Shown piece after piece: positions 14,862-22,109 of a DNA stretch of 25,544 bases. Each line of letters starts with the position of its first letter. Positions within the stretch are counted from its first letter, which is position 1. Source of the DNA: Candidatus Pacearchaeota archaeon (GTDB lineage: Archaea; Nanobdellota; Nanobdellia; Pacearchaeales; GW2011-AR1); assembly GCA_016234065.1 (NCBI GenBank), contig JACQLJ010000012.1, positions 1 to 25,544 on the forward strand, written 5' to 3'. The position numbers and the translations under genes were made by a program. Below the pieces are notes generated by a model that was not told the DNA's origin, did not search any database, and saw only the letters and a program-made list of their open reading frames with translations.

Positions 14862-15710
14862 TCAGTGGCGATGATTCTCGTGAGAAAGGTCAAACGGATT
14901 TCTGACATGTTCATGATTTTTCAAACCTATCTTAGTAAAAGTATCACAAGCTAAACCGGCAGCACTTATTTTTGCACTTTCAAAAATTCTGGCTGCAGGA
15001 GAAAATACCCTATATAATGAAGAGTTATCTGAATCAAATTTATCTTTGTAAAATCCAGGCAAATTTTCTTCAGTAATTGTTACGCGAGAATTATTTCCAT
15101 GAGCAGTAACTGCCGGAGTCGCAACTCCCCTCTCATTCCTATTATCTACTATCCTATAAACATCTTTCAATGCATCTGCAACATCATAAATTACTCCCCT
15201 ATTTGTAATTAGCCCTCCAGCTTCGTCTTTATTCATTAAACTTAATCCACTCATAGCTGCCAAACCCACAGGCAACGCAAAAGGATAAGATATTGCTTCC
15301 AGCGTAAGAATGTCTTTTAAGCTTGAAGGATCAAAATTAGCTCCTGAAACAGTCGCTATAAACAAAGGAACAAGTGTTGCAGAAAGAGCGCATCCAAACT
15401 CAGCAGTTCCAGCGGCCTTTATCACATCACCAAATCTTGCTTTTATTTCATCTCTTATTGATTCAATGTAAACATGCCCTACCCCATAAGTCCCTCCGAG
15501 AATAATACCTCCTAAATATCCCAAGAAATTATTTTCTGTAAAATATGTTGCAAATCCATCTCCCACAGCACAAGTCAGAACACATCCTGCTTCTACAAAT
15601 TTATGTCTTCCCGCTTCTTTAGAACCTGCCTTTACATATTTTCCAAGATTTTTTCCAAGAGATGTATTTACATCCCAAGCATCTTTTACATAATTATCAA
15701 CATGCATCAT
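14862..15710 (-). CDS. hypothetical membrane protein, 282 aa
   Basis: Not recognised. After a charged N-terminus there are three to four likely membrane helices: about 39-58 (VEAGCVLTCAVGDGFATYF), 63-82 (LGYLGGIILGGTYGVGHVYI), 105-124 (GCALSATLVPLFIATVSG) and 135-158 (EAISYPFALPVGLAAMSGLS). A soluble C-terminal half follows with a short helix (180-190) and a His/Asn-rich end. The Gly-rich second helix and Cys in membrane segments stand out. The start was chosen at MMHVDNY. A second Met follows directly. Function unknown. Confidence 0.65.
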   Translation of the reverse strand: MMHVDNYVKDAWDVNTSLGKNLGKYVKAGSKEAGRHKFVEAGCVLTCAVGDGFATYFTENNFLGYLGGIILGGTYGVGHVYIESIRDEIKARFGDVIKAAGTAEFGCALSATLVPLFIATVSGANFDPSSLKDILTLEAISYPFALPVGLAAMSGLSLMNKDEAGGLITNRGVIYDVADALKDVYRIVDNRNERGVATPAVTAHGNNSRVTITEENLPGFYKDKFDSDNSSLYRVFSPAARIFESAKISAAGLACDTFTKIGLKNHEHVRNPFDLSHENHRH

Positions 15711-15784
15711 AGAAATGACTTGTAGGAAGTGCTTTTAAATTTTATGGATTATTTTTATCAATAAGTAAATAAATTATATGGCTT

Positions 15785-16105
15785 CTAAAAGTCGTAGCCC
15801 GCACCTCTCCAAATAGTTCTAACAAAACTTTCGTCATATCCTAAAACCCGTGCTACTTCCACAGGATTTTTTTTATATGTTTGGTATGAATCTAAAATTA
15901 TCTTGTGAGGATCATATGTCTTGCCATTTTTTCTTCTGTTGTTTTCAATTAATCCTTCATTTCTCCAAATTTCTCTTATAACGGCATTTGAAACCCTCTC
16001 TTTTGTCCGCCTTCTAAATATTCTTCTAGCTTCAAAAGCATCTCCTTCGGTTGATTGATACAATCTTATTAAAAGAGTCCTATATCTAAAATTTAATCCT
16101 GACAT
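15785..16105 (-). CDS. tandem helix-turn-helix protein, 106 aa
   Basis: The small basic protein is built from two similar helical units. Unit 1 (about 11-51) reads LIRLYQSTEG...ARRIFRRR...VSNAVIREIWRNEGL, unit 2 (about 69-103) ILDSYQTYKKNPVEVARVLG-YDESFVRTIWRGAGY. Shared positions (Y-Q, E-A/V-A-R, V/I-R-x-I-W-R, G-L/A) point to an internal duplication of a homeodomain-like HTH. It is probably a DNA-binding protein, though which genes it controls is unknown. It lies between the membrane protein gene and the 594-aa paralogue, on the same strand as both. Confidence 0.7.
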   Translation of the reverse strand: MSGLNFRYRTLLIRLYQSTEGDAFEARRIFRRRTKERVSNAVIREIWRNEGLIENNRRKNGKTYDPHKIILDSYQTYKKNPVEVARVLGYDESFVRTIWRGAGYDF

Positions 16106-16146
16106 GAATATTAAGTCAGTTAGTGGATTTTAAAATATTATTGCAA

Positions 16147-17931
16147 TCACAAAACAACTTCGTAATTGCCAATTTCTTTTTTCAGCAGTTCAAAAACGCG
16201 AGGATTGATCTGCACTGCTTTTTCCAATTTCTGTTTTTCAACTGCTTCAGAGAGTTCTTTTGCATCTGAATTCTCAATCTTGTTTGTTATCTTTTTTATA
16301 ACATTTCCAGCAACCAAAAAACTCCTGCCATTCACGACAATCAATTCTGCGAATTTTTCTTTTCCGTCGCTTGAATATTTCAATCGCATTCTTGATTTCT
16401 CAAGATGCATAAATTCTTTTCTCTGTGAATATTCAATCAACTCACCAATCAAAATAGATGCGTTTTTTCTTGTCTCATTTACCTTGTGGGAATTTGATTT
16501 TCCTTTCTTGAAATCCTTTTTTTCAGATACTATGTCTTTCAGAATTCTGAGTGATTGGTGAGTCATCTTTCCTGTTCTGACAATTTTCTCTTCAAATTCA
16601 TCAATCATTTCGCTTTCTGATTTTTTTCCTAAAATTGTCTCAAGAATCTTGAAAACATCATTGTAAATTTGCTCAATTGTTTTTTCCTGAGCCCTTTTCT
16701 CAATTTTCTCTCTCAAATTCTTGAGGATTTTCAAAAATTTCTCAGAGTCCTTTCTCATTGAATCAATTTCTTTTCCCTCTATTACATATTTGAGATTATG
16801 TTCATATTCTTTGAACTCTTTCACTGCTTTTTCAAGAATCGCCACATCTGATTTTTTGAGCATTTTTTCCTTTTCAACAAAAACATCCTCAAATCTCTGA
16901 GCGGTTTCTTTGGGAGTTGGAGGAGGAAGTCCGTAAAGCATAAGCAATGCCTGGCTTGGAGTTAGAACGCCGTAGTAAATATCAATCATCGCGTCAATAA
17001 GCCGTCTGTCAACGATTTCCTTTGTCCTCTCAGCGGTTCTCATAAACATGTCAATCGCTTCCGGCGATGGCTTGAGTTTTCCCATTTTCAAAAGAACTTT
17101 CCACGGCATAAAAGTTCCTCTATCATAAATCGGAATCCCATCTCTTATAAAAGTGAAAATAACAGGATGAGCATCTTTGACACTCTCCCAGAAATCAGTC
17201 AAAAGGTAAATTTGCGGCGACAAATTGCTTTTTGTTCCTGCAATTGCAGTCGCTTCTCCGATATACTGATGAATTATTGCCCTCAGTCGTTCCTTTAGCT
17301 CAACTCTGTTCATTCTCTTTACATCAGTATCGTTGATTATTATGAAAACATCAACATCAGATGTGCTTATGTTTTCTCCTCTGACTAAACTCCCGCCGAG
17401 AACATAACTGACAACATATTTCTCAAATTTCTGCAAAACCAAACTCTTGTGAATTTCAGCAACTCTCAAAGCCCCAAGTATTCCTTTATCATACAAAGGA
17501 AAGGACAATGCCACTGCAGAGGTTAATTCAAATTTGCTGTCAAGGCACATTTCCCAAATATCAACCGGCGTCTTTACATGAAGCCACGTTTTGCTTTCAA
17601 TGTCTTCTAAATTTTTTACTAAATCCTGTTTCATCTTCGGAATTTCTTTTAATTTTTCCTCTGGAACAATAACATAAAGGTGCACAAACTTCTCTGTTTC
17701 CTTCGGCGCTTCTTCCTCGTCAACAAATAATTTTATAGAATGAGCCGGGATTATTCCTATTGCTTCTATAAACGGAAATCTTTTTACTGCGGAATTCTTG
17801 AATTTGTCAAATTCCTTTTTCTTTTTTTCCACCTCTTTCTGCGCTTCTGTAAGGTTTGGAATTGGATTTGGGGAATATTTTCTGTTAAGGTTCATCTCAG
17901 GAATATCATTCGGGGAAGTGTCATTAGTCAT
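16147..17931 (-). CDS. nucleotidyltransferase/HEPN-like protein with duplicated nucleotidyltransferase domain, 594 aa
   Basis: The second unit (about 170-400) has the Pol-beta nucleotidyltransferase signature YVLGGSLVRGE (G180, S181) and SDVDVFIIIND (D192, D194), then QIYLLTDFWE, FIRDGIPIYDRGTFMPWKVL, and a helical HEPN-like part (LKMGKLKPSPEAIDMF, LPPPTPKE). An N-terminal unit (about 50-165) repeats the back half of that domain (LHVKTPVDIWEM, SFPLYDKGILGAL) but lacks GS and D-x-D, so it looks like an inactive copy. The C-terminus (about 400-594) is coiled-coil then alpha/beta (FAELIVVNGRSFLVAGNVIK). It is a paralogue of the 328-aa protein at 11373. The HEPN R-x-H motif is not clear here. Confidence 0.8.
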   Translation of the reverse strand: MTNDTSPNDIPEMNLNRKYSPNPIPNLTEAQKEVEKKKKEFDKFKNSAVKRFPFIEAIGIIPAHSIKLFVDEEEAPKETEKFVHLYVIVPEEKLKEIPKMKQDLVKNLEDIESKTWLHVKTPVDIWEMCLDSKFELTSAVALSFPLYDKGILGALRVAEIHKSLVLQKFEKYVVSYVLGGSLVRGENISTSDVDVFIIINDTDVKRMNRVELKERLRAIIHQYIGEATAIAGTKSNLSPQIYLLTDFWESVKDAHPVIFTFIRDGIPIYDRGTFMPWKVLLKMGKLKPSPEAIDMFMRTAERTKEIVDRRLIDAMIDIYYGVLTPSQALLMLYGLPPPTPKETAQRFEDVFVEKEKMLKKSDVAILEKAVKEFKEYEHNLKYVIEGKEIDSMRKDSEKFLKILKNLREKIEKRAQEKTIEQIYNDVFKILETILGKKSESEMIDEFEEKIVRTGKMTHQSLRILKDIVSEKKDFKKGKSNSHKVNETRKNASILIGELIEYSQRKEFMHLEKSRMRLKYSSDGKEKFAELIVVNGRSFLVAGNVIKKITNKIENSDAKELSEAVEKQKLEKAVQINPRVFELLKKEIGNYEVVL

Positions 17932-17955
17932 GCTGAAAATATGAAAATGGCACTT

Positions 17956-18684
17956 TTAAAAGTTTGTGGATGGAGGGTTTGATAAACCTAAAAATCTCTT
18001 AGAAAAGTCCCTAAACAAATGCCTTGGCTTTCTCAACTCTTCTTCAAGATTTTTTCCATTATCATAAACACTAACCCAATCCTTTGGCATAGTCCCTACT
18101 ACTTGAGAAGTGGTGTATGCTTTTCCTTGATAAATTTTTCTTCTATCATTAACTACAAAATATCCAAAGGGAATAGGGAAGGAATATACAAAAGTTTTTA
18201 CTGAAAAACAATGTAAATCACAACCTAGTTTAGCAAAAAATCCCTGTTTTAAATGAGTTGTCATTTCTGAAACATCTAAAAAAGATACACTCCCATCAGT
18301 TGCCACCCAAGAAGAATATGATGCATGACCTATTACAATAACATTTCTTATATTTCTATTATCTAAAACTTCTCTTAAATCATCAGAAGTTGCATCTACT
18401 AGCAATAAGGATTTTCCATCTATTCTTCTAGCATAACCTCTACCAACTCTCAAACTTTCTTGACTTTCACGTAAAGATATTACTCCTGAACCATCAGAAC
18501 CAGAACATAGAATCGCAGTTCTGTCTCCAGTGCTTAATTTTTGATCTTCAAGCAAGGATCTGTATTTCTTCATACATGAATCAAAAAAATCTCTTCCATT
18601 CCAACTTCGTTTAGAATGGATGCTTTCACGATAATCTTGATTAGTATGGTCACGTATATACTCTTCAAGACCTCTAAGGGGCAT
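17956..18684 (-). CDS. hypothetical protein, 242 aa; possible caspase/CHAT-like fold
   Basis: I cannot name the family. The order of elements resembles caspase-fold (clan CD) peptidases: strand LSTGDRTAILCSGSDG (50-65), strand KSLLLVDATSDD (91-102), strand RNVIVIGHASYSSW ending in H120, ATDGSVSF (128-135), and strand FFAKLGCDLHCFSV with C155, 35 residues after the His. Many CHAT/caspase proteins show G-H-[AG] and x-[AG]-C in those places. However, no other family motif is clear and the resemblance may be chance. There is no signal peptide. It lies 24 bp upstream of the 594-aa gene, same strand. Confidence 0.6.
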   Translation of the reverse strand: MPLRGLEEYIRDHTNQDYRESIHSKRSWNGRDFFDSCMKKYRSLLEDQKLSTGDRTAILCSGSDGSGVISLRESQESLRVGRGYARRIDGKSLLLVDATSDDLREVLDNRNIRNVIVIGHASYSSWVATDGSVSFLDVSEMTTHLKQGFFAKLGCDLHCFSVKTFVYSFPIPFGYFVVNDRRKIYQGKAYTTSQVVGTMPKDWVSVYDNGKNLEEELRKPRHLFRDFSKRFLGLSNPPSTNF

Positions 18685-18731
18685 TAAAAATTTTGTTTAG
18701 ACTATTTTTTAAATGTTATGAATGGAAACAT

Positions 18732-18741
18732 TTTTTAAAGA
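18732..18741 (+). promoter_or_regulatory. TATA box of tRNA-Val
   Basis: TTTTTAAAGA, 22-31 bp upstream of the tRNA 5' end. Confidence 0.45.
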
Positions 18742-18762
18742 AAGATTGCATTGAAAATTCAC

Positions 18763-18833
18763 GGCCTCGTAGGCTAGTGGCAAACCCTCTCGTTTACACC
18801 GAGATGTTGAAGGTTCGATTCCTTCCGAGGCCA
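18763..18833 (+). tRNA. tRNA-Val(UAC)
   Basis: Acceptor GGCCTCG pairs perfectly with CGAGGCC, discriminator A at 18833. The anticodon stem is TCTCG/CGAGA with loop TTTACAC, giving anticodon TAC (18795-18797). The T arm is GAAGG/CCTTC with loop TTCGATT, variable loop 4 nt. The D stem (GGCT with AACC) has one mismatch at 12-23. No intron, CCA not encoded, 71 nt. Confidence 0.93.
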
Positions 18834-18837
18834 TTAA

Positions 18838-18946
18838 TCATCCAGAAAGCGAACCAAAAACTTTTGAAACAATTACTGCTTCCATAACTAATCTAATGAA
18901 TCCTTTATCAGAATCCTTTATCAACTGAATTGTGATATTTTGCCAT
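18838..18946 (-). pseudogene. possible broken mini-gene with 13-bp tandem duplication
   Basis: GAATCCTTTATCA is repeated exactly in tandem (18898-18910, 18911-18923). On the minus strand the frame from the ATG at 18946 (MAKYHNSVDKGF) meets a stop inside the second copy. Removing one 13-bp copy restores a frame of 31 codons ending at 18838 (...IRLVMEAVIVSKVFGSLSG). An AT-rich TATA-like stretch lies upstream. This may be a small gene broken by slippage, or the restored frame may be accidental. Confidence 0.25.
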
Positions 18947-19006
18947 TTAAAAACAGGAACCAATTTATTTAAAAATTTAATTATTAAACAAGTAATTTTA
19001 TAATAA

Positions 19007-19018
19007 GGTATAAATACC
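19007..19018 (+). promoter_or_regulatory. TATA box of trxB-like gene
   Basis: GGTATAAATACC, 26-37 bp before the ATG at 19044. Confidence 0.55.
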
Positions 19019-19043
19019 AAATCTAGTTTAATTAGAAATCAAA

Positions 19044-20006
19044 ATGAACAAATACGATTTTTTAATTATTGGCGCAGGTGGAACAGGATTGGCAGCCGCA
19101 ATGTATGCTGCGCGACTTGGAATGAAAACGCTCGTCCTAGGATTTAGTCATGGAACAGAAAATCCTGTCGGAGGAGTAATCACGACGACAAACATAGTTG
19201 AAAATTATCCCGGATTCATAAAACTCACTGGCTATGAACTATCAAAAAAAATTGAAGAGCATACACGGAGTTATGACTTAGTTGAAATAAAACAGGAAAA
19301 AGCAGTTGAAATTAAAAAAAGCAAATATGGGTTTATTGTCAAGACCTCCTCGAAAGCCGGTGGAACGTATGAAACTAAGACGCTTCTTTTCGCGACAGGA
19401 ACAAAATGGAGGAAACTGCCTGAATCAGTAAAGGGTTCAAGAGAATTTGAAAACAAAGGTGTTAATTATTGCGCATTATGCGACGGGCCTTTATACAAAA
19501 ATAAAATCGTCGCTGTAGTAGGAGGAAGTGATTCAGCTGCAAAAGATGCGTTGCTTTTAGCAGAACATTCAGTGAAGGTTTACATTATATACAGGGGAGA
19601 AAAAATACACCCAGAGCCAATAAATCTTGAAAGAGTAAACAAAAATAAAAAAATTGAGATTATAAATAAAACAAATATAGTTGAAGTCAAAGGAGATGAA
19701 AGAGTGAGAGGTGTTCTTCTTGATAAGGCATACAAAAACAGCACTGAATTAAAACTTGATGGTGTTTTCGTCGCCATAGGGCACATTATCATTTCTGAAT
19801 TGGCAGAAAACATTGGAGTTAAGTTAAACAAAGAAAAGGAAATAATAATAAACCACATGACTTCGGAAACAAATATGAAAGGAATTTATGCAGCAGGCGA
19901 TGTCACAGACAAGCCATTCAAGCAACTTATAACAGGAGTTGCAGACGGATGCACAGCGGCCTACAGCGCTTATGAATATATTAATAAAGAAAAAATAGAA
20001 CCTTAA
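19044..20006 (+). CDS. trxB: thioredoxin reductase-like flavoprotein with altered NAD(P)H site
   Basis: FAD site IIGAGGTGLAAA (8-19) and GIYAAGDVTD near the C-terminus. Redox pair CALC (C143, C146), where the usual motif is CATC. The second Rossmann unit VVGGSDSAAKDALLLAE (158-174) is present. The HRRxxxR segment that holds the 2'-phosphate of NADPH in E. coli TrxB is Y183-R-G-E-K-I-H here, so two of the three Arg are gone. It may use NADH or another donor such as ferredoxin. Length (320 aa) is normal. A [2Fe-2S] ferredoxin and a peroxiredoxin follow downstream, suggesting one peroxide-detoxifying chain, with two small unknown genes between. Confidence 0.88.
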   Translation: MNKYDFLIIGAGGTGLAAAMYAARLGMKTLVLGFSHGTENPVGGVITTTNIVENYPGFIKLTGYELSKKIEEHTRSYDLVEIKQEKAVEIKKSKYGFIVKTSSKAGGTYETKTLLFATGTKWRKLPESVKGSREFENKGVNYCALCDGPLYKNKIVAVVGGSDSAAKDALLLAEHSVKVYIIYRGEKIHPEPINLERVNKNKKIEIINKTNIVEVKGDERVRGVLLDKAYKNSTELKLDGVFVAIGHIIISELAENIGVKLNKEKEIIINHMTSETNMKGIYAAGDVTDKPFKQLITGVADGCTAAYSAYEYINKEKIEP

Positions 20007-20009
20007 TTA

Positions 20010-20369
20010 ATGGTGGTATCACAAGAAATAAAAAGTTTCTCTAGAAATATTCTTGCATTTTTAGATTATGAAAATATTCATTATTTAGAGAATTTAAGGG
20101 AAAGATTAGGAAGAAAATATAAATTTGGAGATGACGAAATAAGATTAGAGGAATCATATCCTGAAGGTTTTGATCTAGTTTATAACAAACAAAAAGAGTG
20201 TCCAATAAGGATAAAATTTAATACTGGATTTGCAAAAATAATGTTAAGAAGCAGTGGCACTATTGAGGGATATCCGTGCTTAAGTCCTGACTGCGTGATA
20301 AGATCAAAAAAAGTTGATAGTTGGATTTACATAGTTAAACAAGAACTGGAGAAATTATGCCAAGAATAA
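20010..20369 (+). CDS. hypothetical protein, 119 aa (tandem paralogue 1)
   Basis: Not recognised. Begins 3 bp after the trxB stop, so probably in the same transcript. An N-terminal helix (FSRNILAFLDYENIHYLENL) leads to a likely beta region (CPIRIKFNTGFAKIMLRSSG) and C-x5-C in YPCLSPDC, then a C-terminal helix. It resembles the following 134-aa protein in order and spacing (ILAFL..NI...LR..RLG versus ILDFL..NI...LR..RG; RIKFN versus EARFN), which suggests an old tandem duplication. The paralogue lacks the Cys. Confidence 0.55.
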   Translation: MVVSQEIKSFSRNILAFLDYENIHYLENLRERLGRKYKFGDDEIRLEESYPEGFDLVYNKQKECPIRIKFNTGFAKIMLRSSGTIEGYPCLSPDCVIRSKKVDSWIYIVKQELEKLCQE

Positions 20370-20409
20370 ACAAAAGTTTTTTATAACCTAATACAGAAGA
20401 AATTTTAAC

Positions 20410-20814
20410 ATGGGCAGAAAAATAACGAATGAAGAAATCTTTGAATATTCAAAATTTATTTTGGATTTTTTAAGGGCACAGAATATCATGGATGTGAATG
20501 ATCTTAGGAAGAAAAGAGGAACTTATCCAAGCAAAAAACCCGGTGAAAAATTAATAATAGAAACAAGACCTTCTAATTTAGGCACAACAGCAGAAACAAT
20601 TAATTATGTAATTGAGGGTGTTGGAATTCCAATTGAAGCGAGATTTAATCAGGAATTGGATTATTTATCAATAACTTTAAAAAAATCAGGTGAACCTATG
20701 AAATTGTATGAAATGTCATCTTATGACCCTTTTGGAAATTACATTCAAACCAAGAGAAGAACTCCCGGAACCATAGATGCTTTAGTGGAAGAATTAAATG
20801 CACTAAATTTTTAA
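20410..20814 (+). CDS. hypothetical protein, 134 aa (tandem paralogue 2)
   Basis: Not recognised. N-terminal helix (EIFEYSKFILDFLRAQNI), basic linker (DLRKKRGTYPSKKPGEK), beta-like core (INYVIEGVGIPIEARFNQEL, YLSITLKKSGEP) and a C-terminal helix (TIDALVEELNAL). It shares its layout with the upstream 119-aa protein. Lacks Cys. It ends one base before the ferredoxin ATG, so the two are very likely cotranscribed and perhaps coupled. Confidence 0.6.
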   Translation: MGRKITNEEIFEYSKFILDFLRAQNIMDVNDLRKKRGTYPSKKPGEKLIIETRPSNLGTTAETINYVIEGVGIPIEARFNQELDYLSITLKKSGEPMKLYEMSSYDPFGNYIQTKRRTPGTIDALVEELNALNF

Positions 20815-20815
20815 C

Positions 20816-21076
20816 ATGCCAAGAATAACAAACCAAAAAACAGGGGAAAGCATAGAAGCCAAGGAAGGCGAGATGATTAGAAACGCATGCGAAGAACTCG
20901 GAGTTCCGTTCTGCTGCACCAACGGAATCTGCGGGACTTGTATGATTGATGTTATTGAAGGCGAAGAAAACCTTTCTGAATTGACGCAGAATGAAATTGA
21001 CATGGAAAGAGACAAAAAACACCGACTGGCATGTCAGTGCCAAATCAAAAATGGAGATGTTAAGATTGAGTTTTAA
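20816..21076 (+). CDS. [2Fe-2S] ferredoxin, plant/mammal-type fold
   Basis: An 86-aa electron carrier. Cluster ligands: C34-x4-C39-x2-C42 in CTNGICGTC, with C73 in RLACQC as the fourth. C33 and C75 are extra Cys beside the ligands. The beta-grasp pattern is complete (ITNQKTGESIEAKEGEMI at the start, MIDVIEGEENLSELTQNE in the middle). It follows the 134-aa gene by one base. With an unusual TrxB upstream and a peroxiredoxin downstream it may pass electrons within this set, though other partners are possible. Confidence 0.92.
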   Translation: MPRITNQKTGESIEAKEGEMIRNACEELGVPFCCTNGICGTCMIDVIEGEENLSELTQNEIDMERDKKHRLACQCQIKNGDVKIEF

Positions 21077-21411
21077 TCACTAACCATAGTAAAATCATTA
21101 TCAGTGTATAATCTGTATTCTGCACCACCGAACTGGCTAGCAAAATATCTTTTAACAATAATACCTTTTCTACTTGTCCCTTCTTGTCTCATTAAAATTG
21201 CTGGTGTAAAAGGATTTCTATTAAAACCTCCACTCAGGATGCTTACTATTTCAGTATCACTAAAAACATTATATCCCATCTTTTTCGCTTCTTGGATTAC
21301 TAAGTCCAAGTCAGTTTCTGAAAATGATTGCTGCCTTAATCTAACCTGTCTCGCATTTATTCTAAAAGCTATATTACCTGAAATAATTGAAACATCAAGG
21401 GTTTTTCGCAT
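21073..21411 (-). CDS. hypothetical protein, 112 aa
   Basis: Not recognised. The N-terminal part looks beta-rich (VSIISGNIAFRINARQVRLR), followed by a helix (ETDLDLVIQEAKKMGYNV) and further strands (KGIIVKRYFASQFGGAEYRL). No Cys or membrane segment. It converges on the ferredoxin gene and overlaps its stop by 4 bp. The mirror-strand frame over the same region is weaker in composition, so I favour this one. Confidence 0.5.
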   Translation of the reverse strand: MRKTLDVSIISGNIAFRINARQVRLRQQSFSETDLDLVIQEAKKMGYNVFSDTEIVSILSGGFNRNPFTPAILMRQEGTSRKGIIVKRYFASQFGGAEYRLYTDNDFTMVSD

Positions 21412-21463
21412 AAAAATTTAATTAAAACTTTGTTTAAAAACATTTATGTGTTTTTCTCACAAT

Positions 21464-21475
21464 AATTTATATAAA
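21464..21475 (+). promoter_or_regulatory. TATA box of peroxiredoxin gene
   Basis: ATTTATATAAAG, 22-33 bp before the ATG at 21497. This spacing supports the 21497 start over an upstream ATG at 21446. Confidence 0.6.
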
Positions 21476-21496
21476 GAACAACTAATAATTTCCCAT

Positions 21497-22060
21497 ATGC
21501 CAACAATAAACCAAAGAGCACCGGATTTTGAAGCAAAGGCACTTCATGAAAACAAAATAAAAGATGTGAAACTCTCCGATTATAGGGAAAAATGGGTTGT
21601 TTTATTTTTTTATCCTGGCGATTTCACTTTTATTTGCCCAACAGAACTTGGAGAACTTGCAGACAACCATCAAAAATTCAGAGAATTAAATACTGAGATT
21701 TTGAGTGTAAGCACTGATTCTGAATTTGTGCATAAAGCATGGTATGACATCTCAACAATGGTGAAGAAAATCCAGTATCCAATGATTGCTGACCCAACTG
21801 GAAAAATCGCAAAAAGTTACGGCGTTTATATTTGGAATGAGGGGGTTGCTTTGAGAGGAACATTCATAATAAATCCAAATGGAATTTTGAAAGCATTTGA
21901 AATTCACGATAACAGCATCGGAAGAAACACAGAAGAACTATTAAGAAAAGTTCAGGCAGCACAATACACTGAATCACACAACGGCGAGGTCTGCCCTGCA
22001 AGCTGGAAACCAGGAAAAGAAACATTAAAACCAGGATTGGACTTGGTTGGAAAGATTTGA
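21497..22060 (+). CDS. 2-Cys peroxiredoxin (AhpC/Prx1 type)
   Basis: A thiol peroxidase that reduces hydrogen peroxide and organic hydroperoxides. The peroxidatic Cys47 is in FYPGDFTFICPTE, with a Prx-type Thr and downstream Arg (LRGTFIINPNG, R120). The resolving Cys166 is in GEVCPASWKPG, so the dimer uses the typical 2-Cys mechanism. The 187-aa length fits. The ATG at 21497 begins at the conserved MPTINQRAPDFEAKA and lies 22 bp from a TATA box. A reading from 21446 would place the TATA inside the gene. Its reductant may be the TrxB-like enzyme through a thioredoxin not seen in this window. Confidence 0.95.
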   Translation: MPTINQRAPDFEAKALHENKIKDVKLSDYREKWVVLFFYPGDFTFICPTELGELADNHQKFRELNTEILSVSTDSEFVHKAWYDISTMVKKIQYPMIADPTGKIAKSYGVYIWNEGVALRGTFIINPNGILKAFEIHDNSIGRNTEELLRKVQAAQYTESHNGEVCPASWKPGKETLKPGLDLVGKI

Positions 22061-22109
22061 ATAACTTCAGAATACAAATTCTTATAAATAAATTTTTGTT
22101 CGTTTTGAT

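Noticed and set aside
18693..18887. Open frame across tRNA-Val
   Set aside because: It runs through the tRNA body and shows no protein-like character.
21104..21421. Plus-strand frame opposite the 112-aa gene
   Set aside because: Its composition is hydrophobic and Ser/Leu-rich like other shadows here. The minus-strand frame is more protein-like.
21446..21496. Upstream start for the peroxiredoxin
   Set aside because: The TATA box would lie inside the gene, and the added residues match nothing in the family.
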